64,000 nucleotides of DNA from Apostichopus japonicus (GCF_037975245.1 NC_092568.1:7487501-7551500), one strand, 5' to 3'; numbered from the stretch's first letter, positions 37,201-47,289 are shown. Program-made: numbers and translations. The notes: generated from the letters alone by a model not told the origin.

Positions 37201-40200
37201 CTTGTACGTACATGGGGTCTACCCATGTCAAGTTGGCTTGGTGTATATTATTGCATATTTCATATTCATTTTATTTGCTCAATATTTTTTAAACTTTTTG
37301 CAGGAGATTGATGACCCCTTGCCCATTGTTTATATTACATATAATTTCTATGCGTTGGCAATATTATGTGTGGTGCCCATTCACCAAGACACTCCAAGCT
37401 GCCATACATCTGCAGTAGAGAAGAGCTGTAGAAGATTAATAGAAATTAATTGTATTAATTCCCACACAGTACTTAGGTCATGTTGATGTAGTTGACATAT
37501 TACTGAGGGCAGGGTTCGGTTTCTTCCGGAAGAAACCTATTTCTTCCGGGGACGTGGAAGAAACTGGAAGAAACCTGTTTCTTCCAGGTTTCTTCCAGTT
37601 TCTTCCGGAAGAAACTGGAAGAAACCGGAAGAAACTGGAAGAAACTGTGAAAATTGGCATATACGCAGCACAGCCCACATACATGATAAAGAGACAAATA
37701 GTTTACCATCAATGCATACCATTGAAACCATCAAAATATTATATTTTTGTTTTGATTATAATTTTGGGTTGTTTTTCTACACCAAAAGATGTTTGCTTAT
37801 AAATCACAATATTGAAGGACTACTTATCATCTCGCGATCCCCCCATCAACCAGAATTGCATAACTGGCCATACTGTATGAATGATTAACCTGGATTGGCC
37901 CATGCACTGAGGATGTAATACAATGAACACCAAGAAAATAGCCGAACAATATCTGTTAGATTTAGGCAACAGTTTAATTTCTGCAACTCCCTAAATTACA
38001 ACTTGTAGTTAACAGGAGGACTTGTCATCCCAACAGCAAAAAGAACAAACATCCACAATTAAAGGCATGGAAGACTCGCCCCAAACGGTGTGCGGCCATC
38101 TGAAAAAGTTAACTTTCCGTTGCTTGCAAGTGACGTTTAGTTCGTGTCGCTACAAAATGCAGACAGTACAGTAATGAAACGTGATACCTTGTTATCTTTA
38201 GCTGGACCTGAGATGTCCATCGCTGCTATGTACACTGTTGTGGGTATTGACCGCAGCTGTATGTACTGACTATACTAGTGTATAATTACTGATGGTAGCA
38301 AGCTGTGTGTGTATTTTCTGCGATCAATGGTGGTGTCTAACACTTCTGTTACACCTCATTCGAAACTAGGTCAGATTACCGGCATCAGACGTTTCTTTTT
38401 GCGCGAGTCTTCACACCCTTTAAACACAGCTGGCCACGAGCCAGCCCTCATTTCACACTACAACTTCCAGTCGAATCTGTAACCCTCATGTCTTGAGTTC
38501 AATCTCCACAAAATATGGCCATAGTGGTCAATGTAATCGTAGTAATGAGTGTGCATTTTAGTAGGCCTACACTAGTTTCCAGGGAACACTTGCCCCTCCA
38601 CTCAGAAACTAGTTTTTAACTAAGAACTGGGCTATAATCAGGACCATTTTGGTTTGCAAAATATTGCTTGCCCATAGTTTTGTTGAATTGTCCGATGCTA
38701 GTAGCCTAGTACTATATTGCGTACAGTATATGCCGGAAACAGGTAATGTGCTCCAAACCTAGATATAGACTACCTAGATGACACTATAGTGCTTCTTGTC
38801 CATTTATTACATAGTTAGAAATCATTGCAGGTTGTTATGAAACTTTATCAACAGTTTTTCCCCAAAATATGAGTTTCTTCCATTTTGTCCGGAAGAAACT
38901 GGAAGAAACCTATTTCTTCCGAGTGGAAAAAACCGCGGTTTATTCCGTGGTTTTTTCCACCCCCGGAAGAAACCTGCGAACCCTGACTGAGGGACTGGTC
39001 AATGTTTGCACTAGGTGATGCTATTAGGAGACATAATTAGACTTCAGAATCCCCTCCCCCCCCCACTCAGGGTCCTGTGAACTGAGGGAACGGATTAGAT
39101 GCACCCCCACTTCTAGACTTACTCGTAGGCTGAGGGACTGTTCTGCATGGATGAGATGGGTGTGCCTCCTGCATTAGAATAGTAGGCTTAGTAGACCATT
39201 CATGTTAAACTATGACTCCAATTTATAAATCTTGTTTAACATATTCGTATCATAATCCATATTTACTTTATGGTGATTAAATAGTATGAACCCTGTGGAT
39301 TACAGGAGAATATTGTGTGTTTGTATTCATTTAAATATACCTGTGTGTTATATCATCGTAAAGGTAGGCAACGTGTTGCACAAGTTGAACCCATGATCTA
39401 ATGTATCTCGTGGTTGCGTAGTAGCATACAGTAGCCCACGTCTTTAACTATGTGCTACAGTTACAAACTTTTCAGAGCATAACAAACCAGAATGCAAAAA
39501 TGCATTGTAGTTTTGATGATGTAACATGGGGCAGTTTTCTTCATGAATCTGACAGAATGTATAGTGAGGGTGTACCACAAACTTGATCTGAGTACTACAG
39601 TGAAAAGCAGTGTGATGTGACAAACAAATTCACAATGACACAGGCTGTCTTGAAATCACCGTTGACCTCAACAACAGGCTTCTTTTACTAAATGTGATAG
39701 ATACATCAACATACTAAATATGACATCTGTCCTTTTTGAAATATTGTGTAACACATGGTTTTCACAATTTGACCCCAGATGAAATCAAACGAACATTGAC
39801 CTACGCCCACAACAGTAGGCTTCTTGTACTCAATGTGGTACAATTACATCCCAAATATGCTAATCTGTCCAAGCATCCCTTTCAATATTATGTTTAGGAA
39901 GGTGCGTTAGTGTAGAGAGACAGGTAAGAGGGAGTGAAGTAAATGTTTGGCGTTTGCTGAATTCAAATGACCTTTGACCTCCACCAAAAGCAATAATAGG
40001 CTCTTTAAATTTGATATGGTACATCTACAAACCAAATATGAGATCTGTCCAAGGTTACCTTCTAGCAATATCATGTTTATACTTTCATGATTTGACCTGT
40101 TGTCCCCAAATGACCTTTGATCTGCACCAAATCAATAGGCTTCCTTTACTCAATGCTATACAACTTCATACCAAGAATACAATCTGCACAAGAGCTTTCA

Positions 40201-43200
40201 ATATTAAGATATCATGTTTACAAGTGTTTATAGTGTTAAGTGTTTATATCATGTTTACTAACATTCCTGAGAAATCAAAATGTTTTGGATGAATATTGTA
40301 GTTAGTCTTACAGTTGACTAAAATGGTATCATCTGTAAGAAATATTTCTTCTGGGTTGACTCTGTTGTTAGTCCAATCAATATGGTATTGGTATTGGGCT
40401 ATAGTACTCTATGTGTGTACAGTCTGCATAAGAAAACATGCTCCCTTCTTAAGATTTTTTCCCCATCTAGTCTATGAAATTGGTTTTAGCACTGTGTCTG
40501 TATATTTCACATCTGAGACAGTGCCTACACTTTCTCTTTTTTCCATAGTCACCTTTTCGTTAAATCTTCCACAGCTGAAAACCGCCAAAAAATTTAGTTG
40601 TCAATTCCCACATTTCTGACCAGGTCTCTGCGGTCGATAGTAACCGGAATATTTGTCTCACGTGAGTATTCTCTTGTAAAAGCAAAGTGATTGTTGCTTA
40701 CTGCTGAGGTAACGGCTGAGAGTTGAGCAAGCATCGAGGCTTGACCTTGCAACAGGATCTGCGGAGCACCAACATCTTGTGGTCTTGTAATCATCTATCT
40801 TCCCATAGCAATTTTCATAGTCGAGAAAGGATCCATCTTCCAGAGGCGATGAACCCCGGGGTTGTGACCTACTTCCAGTGTTGCAGTACTTAATAGTACC
40901 CTGTATTCGATTAGCACTGGAGTTCTCTGACAATATTGATGCATTATGGAAACGGTAAGCAAAGTTGCCACATTGAACTGTTATACAAACATTTGCTAAT
41001 GACAGCAATCAAGAAGCAGTTACTATATAAAGATTCAATGTTTGTACATTGAATAAATCAAAAGTACTCATAAAAGTACTTGGATGAAAAAGTACTGGCA
41101 ATCGGTACTCTAATTCCAAATGTTGTACTTGAACAATGGTACTTGAATGCAGTACTCAGACTGTGGTGGTTGGTATTCAGATAAAAGTACTCAACTACCA
41201 CAATGCCTACGTCTATCCCAGTTAATGGATGAAAGTCTTTCAGGACATCTCTTCCATACCGTGAGGAGTGCTGCTTCCCTGGAATCTGTTCCTCAGGTAA
41301 GCCTGTAGAGATTGAGCCGACCTTGGCAACTTTCTGGAGCCAGTTTGAATGCAGTTCCAGGAAGCACCTCCTTTGTGACCATTTGGGTCAAATTGCTTTC
41401 CCTTTCAAACAATTTGGAGTCGTCCTTTTGCCCTTTGTGTTGGCCAGCACCAAACTATAGCAGCAAGAAGGAACTGGTACTGTCATCAGGGGAGCATTCT
41501 CAGAGCTGGTCACTGCTGGGTCAGTGGTTGATTCTTCCACTGTATCCAGAGCTGGAGCAGGTGGTACTTGAGCTAACAGGCTAAGCTGTAATTTCTGGCT
41601 CCAGGTGGAGAGCAAATGTGTGAATGCTTCGCATAGAACAATGGTCCCATCTGGAGGGCGCAAGTCGTTCTCGAAACACGCGTGACTGAAACGATCAATC
41701 TTCCAGAGGTGATGGACCCCAGGATTGGCAGTGACCTACTTCCAGTGTTGCAGTACTTAATAGTACCCTGTATTCGATTAGCACTGGAGTTCTCTTTTTT
41801 TGCAAGTACTCGGTACTCGCACTTTATGTAAAGTACTTTGGTGTTAACATACTTGGATTATAAAATACTTGTATAAGTACTTGATGGGAACAAGTATTTT
41901 ATGAGTCATGATAAGAGAAAAAGATTCAAGTAAAACTGATCTTACAGCAAGCAACCACACACGTTTTTGACCCTGTTGGCAGTCCATGATATTACTAAGG
42001 AATGCCATACTTGTGTGTCTCTACCAGTGTAGCAATGGAAAAGTACTCAATACTGGCTATCGTTACAACACGAAATGGCACAAGTCTTCATTCCTTTCAT
42101 CATTCTACTGTTTTTCTCTGTAATAGTACTAAAGTCATCTCTCTCTACCCCAGCATTATCATAATTGTAGCCTAGTTCCAAGTGGAGAGCAATGGTTCGA
42201 ATGTTTTGAACTAGGCCTGGGGTAGACTATTCACCGTTTGTTATATACTTCACACCGAGCAGTTCCAAACGGGTGAGATTCCCATCGTGATGAAGATTTC
42301 TGTTGTACGCAAAATTGGTGTGTGCTTTTTTTTTTTTCATTGAATGAAAATAAACGAGAGAGATCATTTATAGAAACACAACTACTGATTTATTCGGTGA
42401 TAGTTACACACGTGATGTAACAACAATTGACTGATGAACATGGCGCTGGTTCTTTATAGAGCATTTCCACTTTTAATAACATTATCATAACATCCCCCTC
42501 CTTAAGTTAAACTCTGGATGAAAATGAACGGAAAGATTAAAATGATTGATTGCCTGTTAGGTAAAGTATAAAAACTTGTGCTTTACTTCTTGTTGTAACT
42601 TCAATATTTGTTTGGAATAAAACTCGGCAAACAACATACCCAATTTTTTCTTTTTTTTGTGACAAAAGTATTTACAAATGTTTATGTAGTAAAGCAATGA
42701 AATAAAAAATAAATAAAGGGTAAACATCTAAAAGTAGAAAGATAAGGTAAAGAAATATGATAAAACACAATCATTTTCTGACATAATCTTTGTATCTGAC
42801 GTGGGTTTGCAGTCTCTGACCTGTTGGATGTACGGGTCACCAGTGGTCTGGGGGTGTGGTTATTTTCCCTTCAAGACTATCAGCAGGGGGGTAGGGAGTT
42901 TGGTTGGGGTGTGGATTGTTGCCCTGTTGTGGGACCCTTGGAAGCCGATATTGAGGAGGGTCTAACATGAATACGGTCACTCTGCTATCGGGCACCGTCA
43001 GAAGCTTGCAGGGCATATTTCCTATCTGATTGGGTGCCTATGACTTTTGCCTGATGCCAACTTTTTTTTTTACACCAACACTGTTTCAGGGTATATGGGG
43101 GGGGGGGGTGGTGGTTCCTGCTGGTAAGTGGCAGAGGCGAGAGTATGGCCTTCTTTGGTTTCCACATTATATACTCTCCCTTCAGTGGAGAAGTTAACAA

Positions 43201-46200
43201 CAAACAGGTAAGTGGGTTTTAACCTTTCTCTAGAACATAAGGGTGTATGGGGGACGGAATTTCTGAAGATATGGGCGTGTCTCTTAACAATAAAAGAATA
43301 TCTCTGATTGAAGCACTTGTGTCATCACAAACAGTCCTTTGCTAACAAGTTCTTAAACAGTTTGAATGTTCCTCTCTGCCCGTCTGTTGGCAAACCTCTT
43401 CCAGTACCTTGCCGGCAAGCTGAGGACGGGTAGTCTGAGATCAATTTGGTAGTACGACCGTAGTCTGTTAACATGGAGTCAAGCTTGTCTCACTCTCACT
43501 CTGTGTATTTGGCAAGAAGTCTGCCCAGACAAATCAGGACTGTGAAGTAATCAACTGCTAACAGATAGCGTTTGCTCCCGTATTCCTTCAGATCGATTTG
43601 GATGATTTTCCATCGCTCTTGACGAATGGGTTTCGCTGGTAGTTTTGATTGATCTCTTTTGTGTCTGGTGTGGAACACACGTTTGAATCATTTGTTCATT
43701 GTCAGCATTAAGGCCTGGCCGGTACTCGGATTGTATGGCTGTTAGTCTACGTTCTCTCGATTCCTTGGTGTTGCTGGTGCAGTATGCCGAGAACTTTAGG
43801 CCTCTTTGTTGTGGCAATTATGATACTCAATCCTTTCAGAATCAGCCCATTATTTATTGCTAACTCATGCCGTTGTTGCCAGTAGGCGTGCGTTATTTCA
43901 TTGCACACTGGTTCTTTCCCGGAGGCCAACCTTTAATAATGTAGGTTGCAGAGTTTGCAATATGGTATATCACTTGCAGTGGCTGTTCTATTTCTCTGTC
44001 TCAAATGGTTTCATGTTGGATATTTCATTCACCTGGACAGCGATGATTGGGATCTGGGTTGTTTTGCTGTCTGTTGCTATGCAATGCGCCGTGCGGTAAG
44101 CAGTCGGCGATTGGGACATTCCGACCTTTTCCGTACTGCACACACTTAATGGTATATTTGCAGCAGGAGTCTCTGAAGTCTGCTAGGCATTTTGCTAATG
44201 TCCTTCTATACATTGTCTGCATGAGGTTTGTGGTCGGAATAAGCCAAACAAACTTTTCTCAGTCTCAGTAACAACAACTTTTCTAGGTCACTCATGCTGC
44301 CACACTTTCTCATCAGTCTATATGCTGTACCCAGTAAGGTACACTGAAGATGCTTCGATGTGGCCCAAAACGTGTCCTATTTGTGTCATGGTGCAATGTG
44401 TTGGCTCGCACCCTGTGTGAACTATTGACTGAAGGCAGAGACCCTTTTGTTGAGGTTTGTTGACTTTTGCAACAGCGAATTTGACACCTTTAGCGTTTCC
44501 AGTGTCGAGAACAAACCCATCATTCGTTACTGTGGTTTCGGACTTGTTCCTCATTGCACACTTGTAGTGGTGGCCCTTTACCTGTAGCTGTCCCCCTTGT
44601 ACCTGTATGCTGTAGTGCACACACTAAGGCTTACGCTGTACCTTATGTCAGACTAGTGATACACTGAGGTTCTATGTATACACCGTTTCCACATTTAATA
44701 ACATTATCATAACTTGCTCAAAGTTGGTAATTTAGGCACAGTGGTGACTATGTGACCTCATTGGAACCATCCATACCTCAAATAGTGTACTTCCTCTTCA
44801 TTGTGGTTGTTGGGTTGAGTTTTGCAGTATTTGATGTTTTACAAACACTGTATTGATCATCATGAATTAATGGACTGACTTGACATTCTTTGGAAGGGCT
44901 AGTACTTTACAGTGCCTCTTGTAGGACTTTGTGGAGGTTAACCACAACTTGCCCACAACTGACTATCCAGAATGCAAAAAATGCATTGTGGTTTTGATGT
45001 AACATGAGCAGTTTTCTTCATGAATCAGACTTAATGCATAGTGAGGGTGTGCAACATACTTGATCTCCATCATACATTGAAAAGCAGTGTGAGATGTGAC
45101 AAACAATAAATTCACAAGGACACAGGCTGTCCTGAAATGACCATTGAAAATATGTGATACATCAACATACTAAATATGACATCTGTCCTTGTTGAAATAT
45201 TGTGTAAAACAGGATTTCACAATTTGACCCCTGGTGAACTCAAATGACCATTGACCTCCGTCCAGTCGTCCACAACATTAGGCTTCTTGTACACAACATT
45301 TTGTACACAGAACAATTACTTACCAAATATGCAATCTGTCCAAGCTTCCTTTGCGATATTATGTTAGGAAGGTGTGTTAGTGTAGAGAGCCAGGTTAGAG
45401 GGGAGTGAAGTAAATGTTTGGCATATGTTGACTTCAAATGACCTTTGACCTCCACCAAAATTAATATGTGCTTTTTTTAGTCAATATTATACACCTTCAT
45501 ACCAAGAATGAGATCTGCCCAAACTTCCAATATTGACATACTGTATCATGTTTACAAGGTTTTCACAATTTGACCTCTGATGACCCTAAATGACATTTGA
45601 CCTCCACCAAAAACAATATATGGTACTTTTACACACCAAATATGAGGTCTGTCCAAGCTTCCCTTCTTGAGATATCGTGTTTACAAGGTTTTCACAATTT
45701 GACCCCTGAAACCCCAAATGACTTTTTACCTCCACCAAACAATAACAAATTCTTGTACTCAAATGTGGTTACAGTAACATGCATCTTAAATATTAGATTT
45801 GCACAAGCTTACCTTCTTGAGATAAAGTGTTTACAAGGTTTTATTGACAATTTGACCTCTGGTGACTCAAAATGACCTTTGACCTCCACCAAAAACAATA
45901 AGCTTCTAATACTCAATATGGTACTTCTTCAGATATCATGTTTGCAAGCTGGGCATCACAAACGCACACACACACCCTCACACACATACGCCATCATAAA
46001 TGCAAAGGTTACGATTACCATCGAAACCAAAAAGTACACACTGGGGTTACTATGTTAGTATCTACAGTATAGGCAAAACATCAAGCTCAATAAAAAAAAA
46101 GGTCCACATTACCTACAAAGGCTGCAAGCTGATCATTGAAAGTCACATAATTACAGTAGACATATATTAAAAAATAATTTTTGCCCAATGAGATAAGAAC

Positions 46201-47119
46201 ACATCCAGGATCCTAGTGAAAATTTGCAAGCAATTTCATCATAGCATTATTGAGATACTGATAATTGAAATTGTCACAGACTATACCATAAGTGAACTTG
46301 AAGCAAACAGATGTGATGTCATTGTTGATGTTTATTGTTTTGACCTTATGTTGAATAGGGTTCCAACGTTACCTATTTAAAGGGGATGTGAAGAAATAGC
46401 AATATATATGTAGTGTGTACATGTTTAGATGTATACAAATTTTGAAGTAGAAGTTTTGAAGTTTCATTACTTATTAAGGCTTTGTGCAACCATCTTTTTT
46501 TACTCATCTACAGCAGTTTATTTATCAGAACATACTGGAAAATGTATACATCAGTGGCAAAACATTGCCTTACCTATTTGAATTTGTGTACATATCAATC
46601 TACAAAATTTGGAATATCATCTTGCTGTGTGATTGGATGAAATATTCTCTTAAGTATCTGTGACAATCAAAACCAGTAATACTGCAGAAGAAAACAATTT
46701 TTCCTTTACCTCAGTGTTTGATATTCTTGAAATTCTGTCAGAGCAACCTTTGTCATTTATATGTACTTTTGTAATCCTCTCAACAATACAAGTTAACCTA
46801 TGTATAAATACATGTATGTTTATATATATCTATATATATATATATAGATATATAGGTTAGCAACTACTCACGACAAAAATTCTGTTATGCATAGAGCACA
46901 AAATCTGCATCCACAGCCAGATACCATCGGTTTGCAGAGGACTTTGCGACACAAGTTACATAGGTATTCATTGGGAACCTTGTCACGGAAGATTGAAAGT
47001 GGATATCCTTTCCTAGCATCAGATGCATCATCTTGGTAGGAGGAGAGATTGCTGTACAAGGGCCCATTGTTACGCTGATAGTCTCCTGATGAGTTACTGC
47101 CTTTAGTTGGAACAGCCAT
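22031..47119 (-). CDS. TRAF3: TRAF3-type TNF receptor-associated factor (complete CDS, 7 coding exons)
   Basis: TRAF3 is a cytoplasmic RING adaptor. In vertebrates it restrains non-canonical NF-kB signalling by promoting NIK turnover, and it supports TBK1/IKK-epsilon activation downstream of TLR and MAVS signals. Here seven exons (248, 331, 78, 213, 187, 359 and 231 bp) join in frame to 1647 bp, or 548 residues; the human protein is about 568. Order: RING (C54, C57, C69, C71, C74, C77, C93, C96), TRAF-type zinc fingers (about 115-217), coiled coil (about 230-385), TRAF-C/MATH (about 392-545). The TRAF-C is strikingly vertebrate-like: SYNGSLVWKIKDY, GKTLSLYSQPFF, MCARVYLNGDG, SLFFVIMKGDYD, WPFKQKV, EMNIASGCPLF and DDTIFLKIVVDT. 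It fits TRAF3 better than TRAF2. One zinc finger seems to be missing relative to human TRAF3. An upstream non-coding exon is implied by the acceptor at 47143. Confidence 0.92.
22800..23210. repeat. 138-bp tandem repeat in TRAF3 intron 6
   Basis: The block ATAAGATGTAATACACAAAG...AAATATTATTAGACATGATTTA recurs at about 22851, 22989 and 23133 (periods 138 and 144). The last copy ends 25 bp before the exon 6 donor. ACATGAAATA words continue leftward to about 22660 in degraded form. Confidence 0.9.
23235..23593 (-). CDS. TRAF3: TRAF3 exon 6: end of coiled coil, first two thirds of TRAF-C
   Basis: 359 bp, acceptor TTTGGACAG and donor GTAGGA. LEQRVSTLENQ closes the coil. The MATH fold starts at SYNGSLVWKI. 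GC content is clearly higher than in the surrounding DNA, as expected of conserved coding sequence. Confidence 0.95.
24617..24803 (-). CDS. TRAF3: TRAF3 exon 5: coiled coil
   Basis: 187 bp, donor GTACTG. The acceptor is taken at ATCTTATCAG (exon starts LTMVQKF); an alternative acceptor 15 bp inside (GGTTCAG) would also keep frame and drop five residues. Heptad sequence: FDKIGKLEKAAEQTAKK and LANRIQKLEEK. Confidence 0.85.
24804..26150. other. TRAF3 intron 4, left part
   Basis: AT-rich, with no exon or element recognised. Confidence 0.5.
26151..27915. repeat. Tandem array in TRAF3 intron 4, first block
   Basis: Nine copies of a 180-200-bp unit: GTAAGAATGTGTTTTAACAG, CATTGTATACCTGTTGTATT, TACTGGACATATTTCTGG, CAAAAACACAACCTCC, a poly-A/G segment, a C-rich CACCCCTTTAGAATACTGCG, then CACTCAGCCACAGTGAG. 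GTAAGAATGTG starts at about 26331, 26511, 26717, 26899, 27083, 27281, 27463, 27645 and 27837. The alternating period suggests subtypes, since units with ACCCGACCCC differ from those with CACCCCTTT. Frames on both strands translate the repeat and are not genes. Confidence 0.95.
27916..29096. mobile_element. 1.18-kb insertion splitting the array
   Basis: The unit is cut exactly between CACATCCAA and AAAACACAAC. The insert begins CTAGAGCACCAATGGTGC, a hairpin, and ends CACCAGCATGCTGGTATGAG plus CTA, another hairpin. AGCTCATACC near the left end and GGTATGAGCT at the right end are inverted. The interior has TTTGACC(T/C)C blocks with AAGTTTCATGAAATTCC, shared in style with the 45-48 kb repeats. 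A hairpin followed by CTAA could be a Helitron-like 3' end, but that is only a guess. Confidence 0.6.
29097..30165. repeat. Tandem array in TRAF3 intron 4, second block
   Basis: Six more copies of the 180-200-bp unit (GTAAGAATGTG at about 29201, 29385, 29569, 29771 and 29955; degraded at 30131). The last copy decays 365 bp before exon 4. Confidence 0.95.
30531..30743 (-). CDS. TRAF3: TRAF3 exon 4: coiled coil, N-terminal part
   Basis: 71 codons, acceptor TTTTTGTCAG and donor GTGTGT. After KSLNEHLKAQVDYHY come heptad-like leucine/valine stretches broken by a Ser/Pro-rich insert (ASSSPSSEG), then VDKLNERMKKLQ. Confidence 0.88.
31699..32212. mobile_element. hAT-type MITE (31707-32204) with 8-bp TSD
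   Basis: CCGTATAC at 31699-31706 and again at 32205-32212 flanks an element starting CAGGCGCTTAGCC and ending GCTACGCGCCTG. The interior has four tandem copies (about 31826-32110) of an 85-90-bp unit (GCGATCTGGGAGGC...TTTTCTTGTACGCTGTGCGCCAACGC). The subterminal G and C runs are typical of this family; relatives occur at 57556-57850 and 48610-48790. It lies in TRAF3 intron 3. Superfamily is inferred from TSD length and the CAG...CTG ends. Confidence 0.88.
32351..32428 (-). CDS. TRAF3: TRAF3 exon 3: zinc finger
   Basis: 78 bp, acceptor CACCTCTGCAG and donor GTAAGT, phase 0 at both ends. It reads LENHLKNDCPEGNVECYFK then VWGCEYT, matching the last vertebrate TRAF3 finger (...CSFKRYGC). Confidence 0.9.
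32429..34038. other. TRAF3 intron 2
   Basis: No mobile element delimited. G/C runs occur at 33240-33270 and 33685-33705. I looked for the extra zinc-finger exon present in vertebrate TRAF3 and saw none. Confidence 0.5.
34039..34369 (-). CDS. TRAF3: TRAF3 exon 2: end of RING, TRAF zinc fingers
   Basis: 331 bp from acceptor ATCTTAG to donor GTAAGT. It completes the RING with VRCPQC (C93, C96). Repeated finger spacing then follows: CENKDKGC...H141...C145, C152/C156...H168...C173 and C180-x2-C183. Confidence 0.92.
34370..35320. other. TRAF3 intron 1, right after exon 2
   Basis: Mostly featureless AT-rich sequence with a poly-C run (34617-34632). 34920-35060 looks repeat-derived but is unassigned. 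Confidence 0.4.
35330..35580 (+). mobile_element. 3' end of an L2/CR1-like LINE or its SINE partner
   Basis: GTGCTTTGAGATCATT...GTAAAGCGCTATATAAG followed by AATAAATAATTATTATTATT is the standard 3' tail of these retroposons. The upstream segment ACCATTCACCAGGACACTC...TAATTGTA recurs at 37376-37470, so the family has at least two copies here. Confidence 0.6.
36065..36632. repeat. Minisatellite, about 61-bp unit, nine copies
   Basis: The unit GATAGGCTAGGTGATACTG, TATGGTCTCTGCTTTGTAGC, CAACTATTAGTCCAAATATA is repeated nine times. Variants alternate between TCTCTGCTTTG and TCTCCTTTG (three bases shorter) and between AATATAGC and AATAAAGC, pointing to two-unit expansions. Confidence 0.95.
37502..38993. 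mobile_element. hAT-type element (37510-38985) with 8-bp TSD
   Basis: ACTGAGGG at 37502-37509 and 38986-38993 flanks CAGGGTTCGG...GCGAACCCTG. The subterminal regions are packed with GGAAGAAAC/GTTTCTTCC palindromes on both sides (37516-37650, 38872-38975). Frames through them give Phe/Leu/Glu repeats and are not genes. There is no transposase. A TTAA-flanked MITE is nested at 38063-38419. Confidence 0.92.
38059..38423. mobile_element. TTAA-flanked MITE, copy 1 (38063-38419)
   Basis: TTAA at 38059-38062 and 38420-38423 borders an element starting AGGCATGGAAGACTCGCC and ending GCGCGAGTCTTCACACCCT, imperfect TIRs of about 19 bp. It is very similar to 59826-60165 over its length. TTAA target choice suggests piggyBac-type mobilisation, but the termini do not show the classical CCC. 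Confidence 0.8.
39500..40310 (+). repeat. TGACCTTTGACCTCC-containing repeat block A
   Basis: Degenerate units of about 110-150 bp contain ACCTTTGACCTCCACCAAAA, TAGGCTTC...TACTCAATG, ACCAAATATGAGATCTGTCC and ATCATGTTTACA. A perfect AGGTCA-A-AGGTCA direct repeat (minus strand) is at 39968-39980. It is homologous to 45000-46030. Confidence 0.85.
40594..41010 (-). pseudogene. Unidentified coding-like relic
   Basis: Minus-strand frames contain VGAPQILLQGQASMLAQLSA and SNNHFAFTREYSRETNIPV, with protein-like composition but no start or splice context. The 95 bp at 40822-40925 recur at 41694-41795. Probably transposon-derived; family unknown. Confidence 0.3.
41040..42070. repeat. AGTACT-rich repeat with a 95-bp direct duplication
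   Basis: AAAGTACT/AGTACTT words are very dense at 41055-41200 and 41800-41900. The segment ATCTTCCAGAGG...GACCTACTTCCAGTGTTGC...TTAATAGTACCCTG...GGAGTTCTCT is duplicated (40822-40925 and 41694-41795). Such word clusters are typical of subterminal regions of hAT elements, but the ends were not found. Confidence 0.5.
42330..42492 (-). mobile_element. LTR of a Ty3/gypsy element (3' LTR)
   Basis: On the minus strand a purine tract AAGGAGGGGGA is followed directly by TGTTATGATAATGTTATTAA, the usual polypurine tract and LTR start. An AATAAA lies inside (about 42396). The right limit of the LTR is approximate. Confidence 0.6.
42493..44713 (-). pseudogene. Decayed, internally deleted Ty3/gypsy retrotransposon
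   Basis: In minus-strand order: a 5' LTR remnant (about 44713-44690, same first 20 or so bases as the 3' LTR); unidentified coding text (44620-44318); a ribonuclease H-end motif (YGKGRNVPIADCLP, 44222-44025); an integrase N-terminal zinc region (INNGLILKG...HQGIERT, 43929-43750); the integrase core start (WKIIQIDLKEYG...LLAVDYF, 43678-43496); and an integrase C-terminal piece (VYNVETKEG, about 43180). Frames shift several times, and gag, protease and most of the reverse transcriptase are missing. It lies in TRAF3 intron 1. Confidence 0.75.
45000..46035 (+). repeat. TGACCTTTGACCTCC-containing repeat block B
   Basis: Several units matching block A. Perfect DR1-type motifs lie at 45439-45451 and 45873-45885, with decayed ones at about 45243, 45592 and 45716. 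It ends with CAAGCTGGGCATCACAAACG, a CA-rich run and CATCGAAACCAAAAA, the same end as the copy in THADA intron 2. Confidence 0.88.
46036..46825. other. TRAF3 intron 1 sequence flanking exon 1
   Basis: AT-rich, with no feature recognised apart from oligo-A and oligo-T runs. Confidence 0.5.
46820..46856. repeat. (TA)n microsatellite next to TRAF3 exon 1
   Basis: A TATATATCTATATATATATA run, self-complementary, 16 bp from the donor of the first coding exon. Confidence 0.85.
46872..47119 (-). CDS. TRAF3: TRAF3 exon 1 (coding): N-terminus and first part of RING
   Basis: ATG at 47119-47117 (MAVPTKGSNSS...). Donor GTGAGT follows after 82 codons + 2. It contains the RING cysteines C54, C57, C69, C74 and C77. 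Position 71, normally His (CGHRFC), is Cys here (CGCRFCALC). Confidence 0.9.
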
Positions 47120-47142
47120 CACAAATTAATTGAAAAGCTCCA
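47120..47142 (-). promoter_or_regulatory. TRAF3: TRAF3 5' UTR part of first coding exon, with acceptor
   Basis: A pyrimidine-rich tract ending CCTTCCTTGCAG on the minus strand precedes this 23-bp leader. The 5' UTR is therefore split by an intron and the promoter lies further right, unidentified. Confidence 0.65.
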
Positions 47143-47289
47143 CTGCAAGGAAGGAGAGACAAAACATTACATTGAATTTACTTTGTTACATGCAATTTTT
47201 TTTTTTTAATTGGACCAGAAAGGTGAGGTCCGTTAACTTCAAATTACCTCACAAACCTGCAGAAATGATATATATATATTGTTGACTCA

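Noticed and set aside
37478-37734. Overlapping frames rich in FFRKKLEETWKK and PVSSGFFQFLP
   Set aside because: They read through GGAAGAAAC palindromes of the hAT subterminal region.
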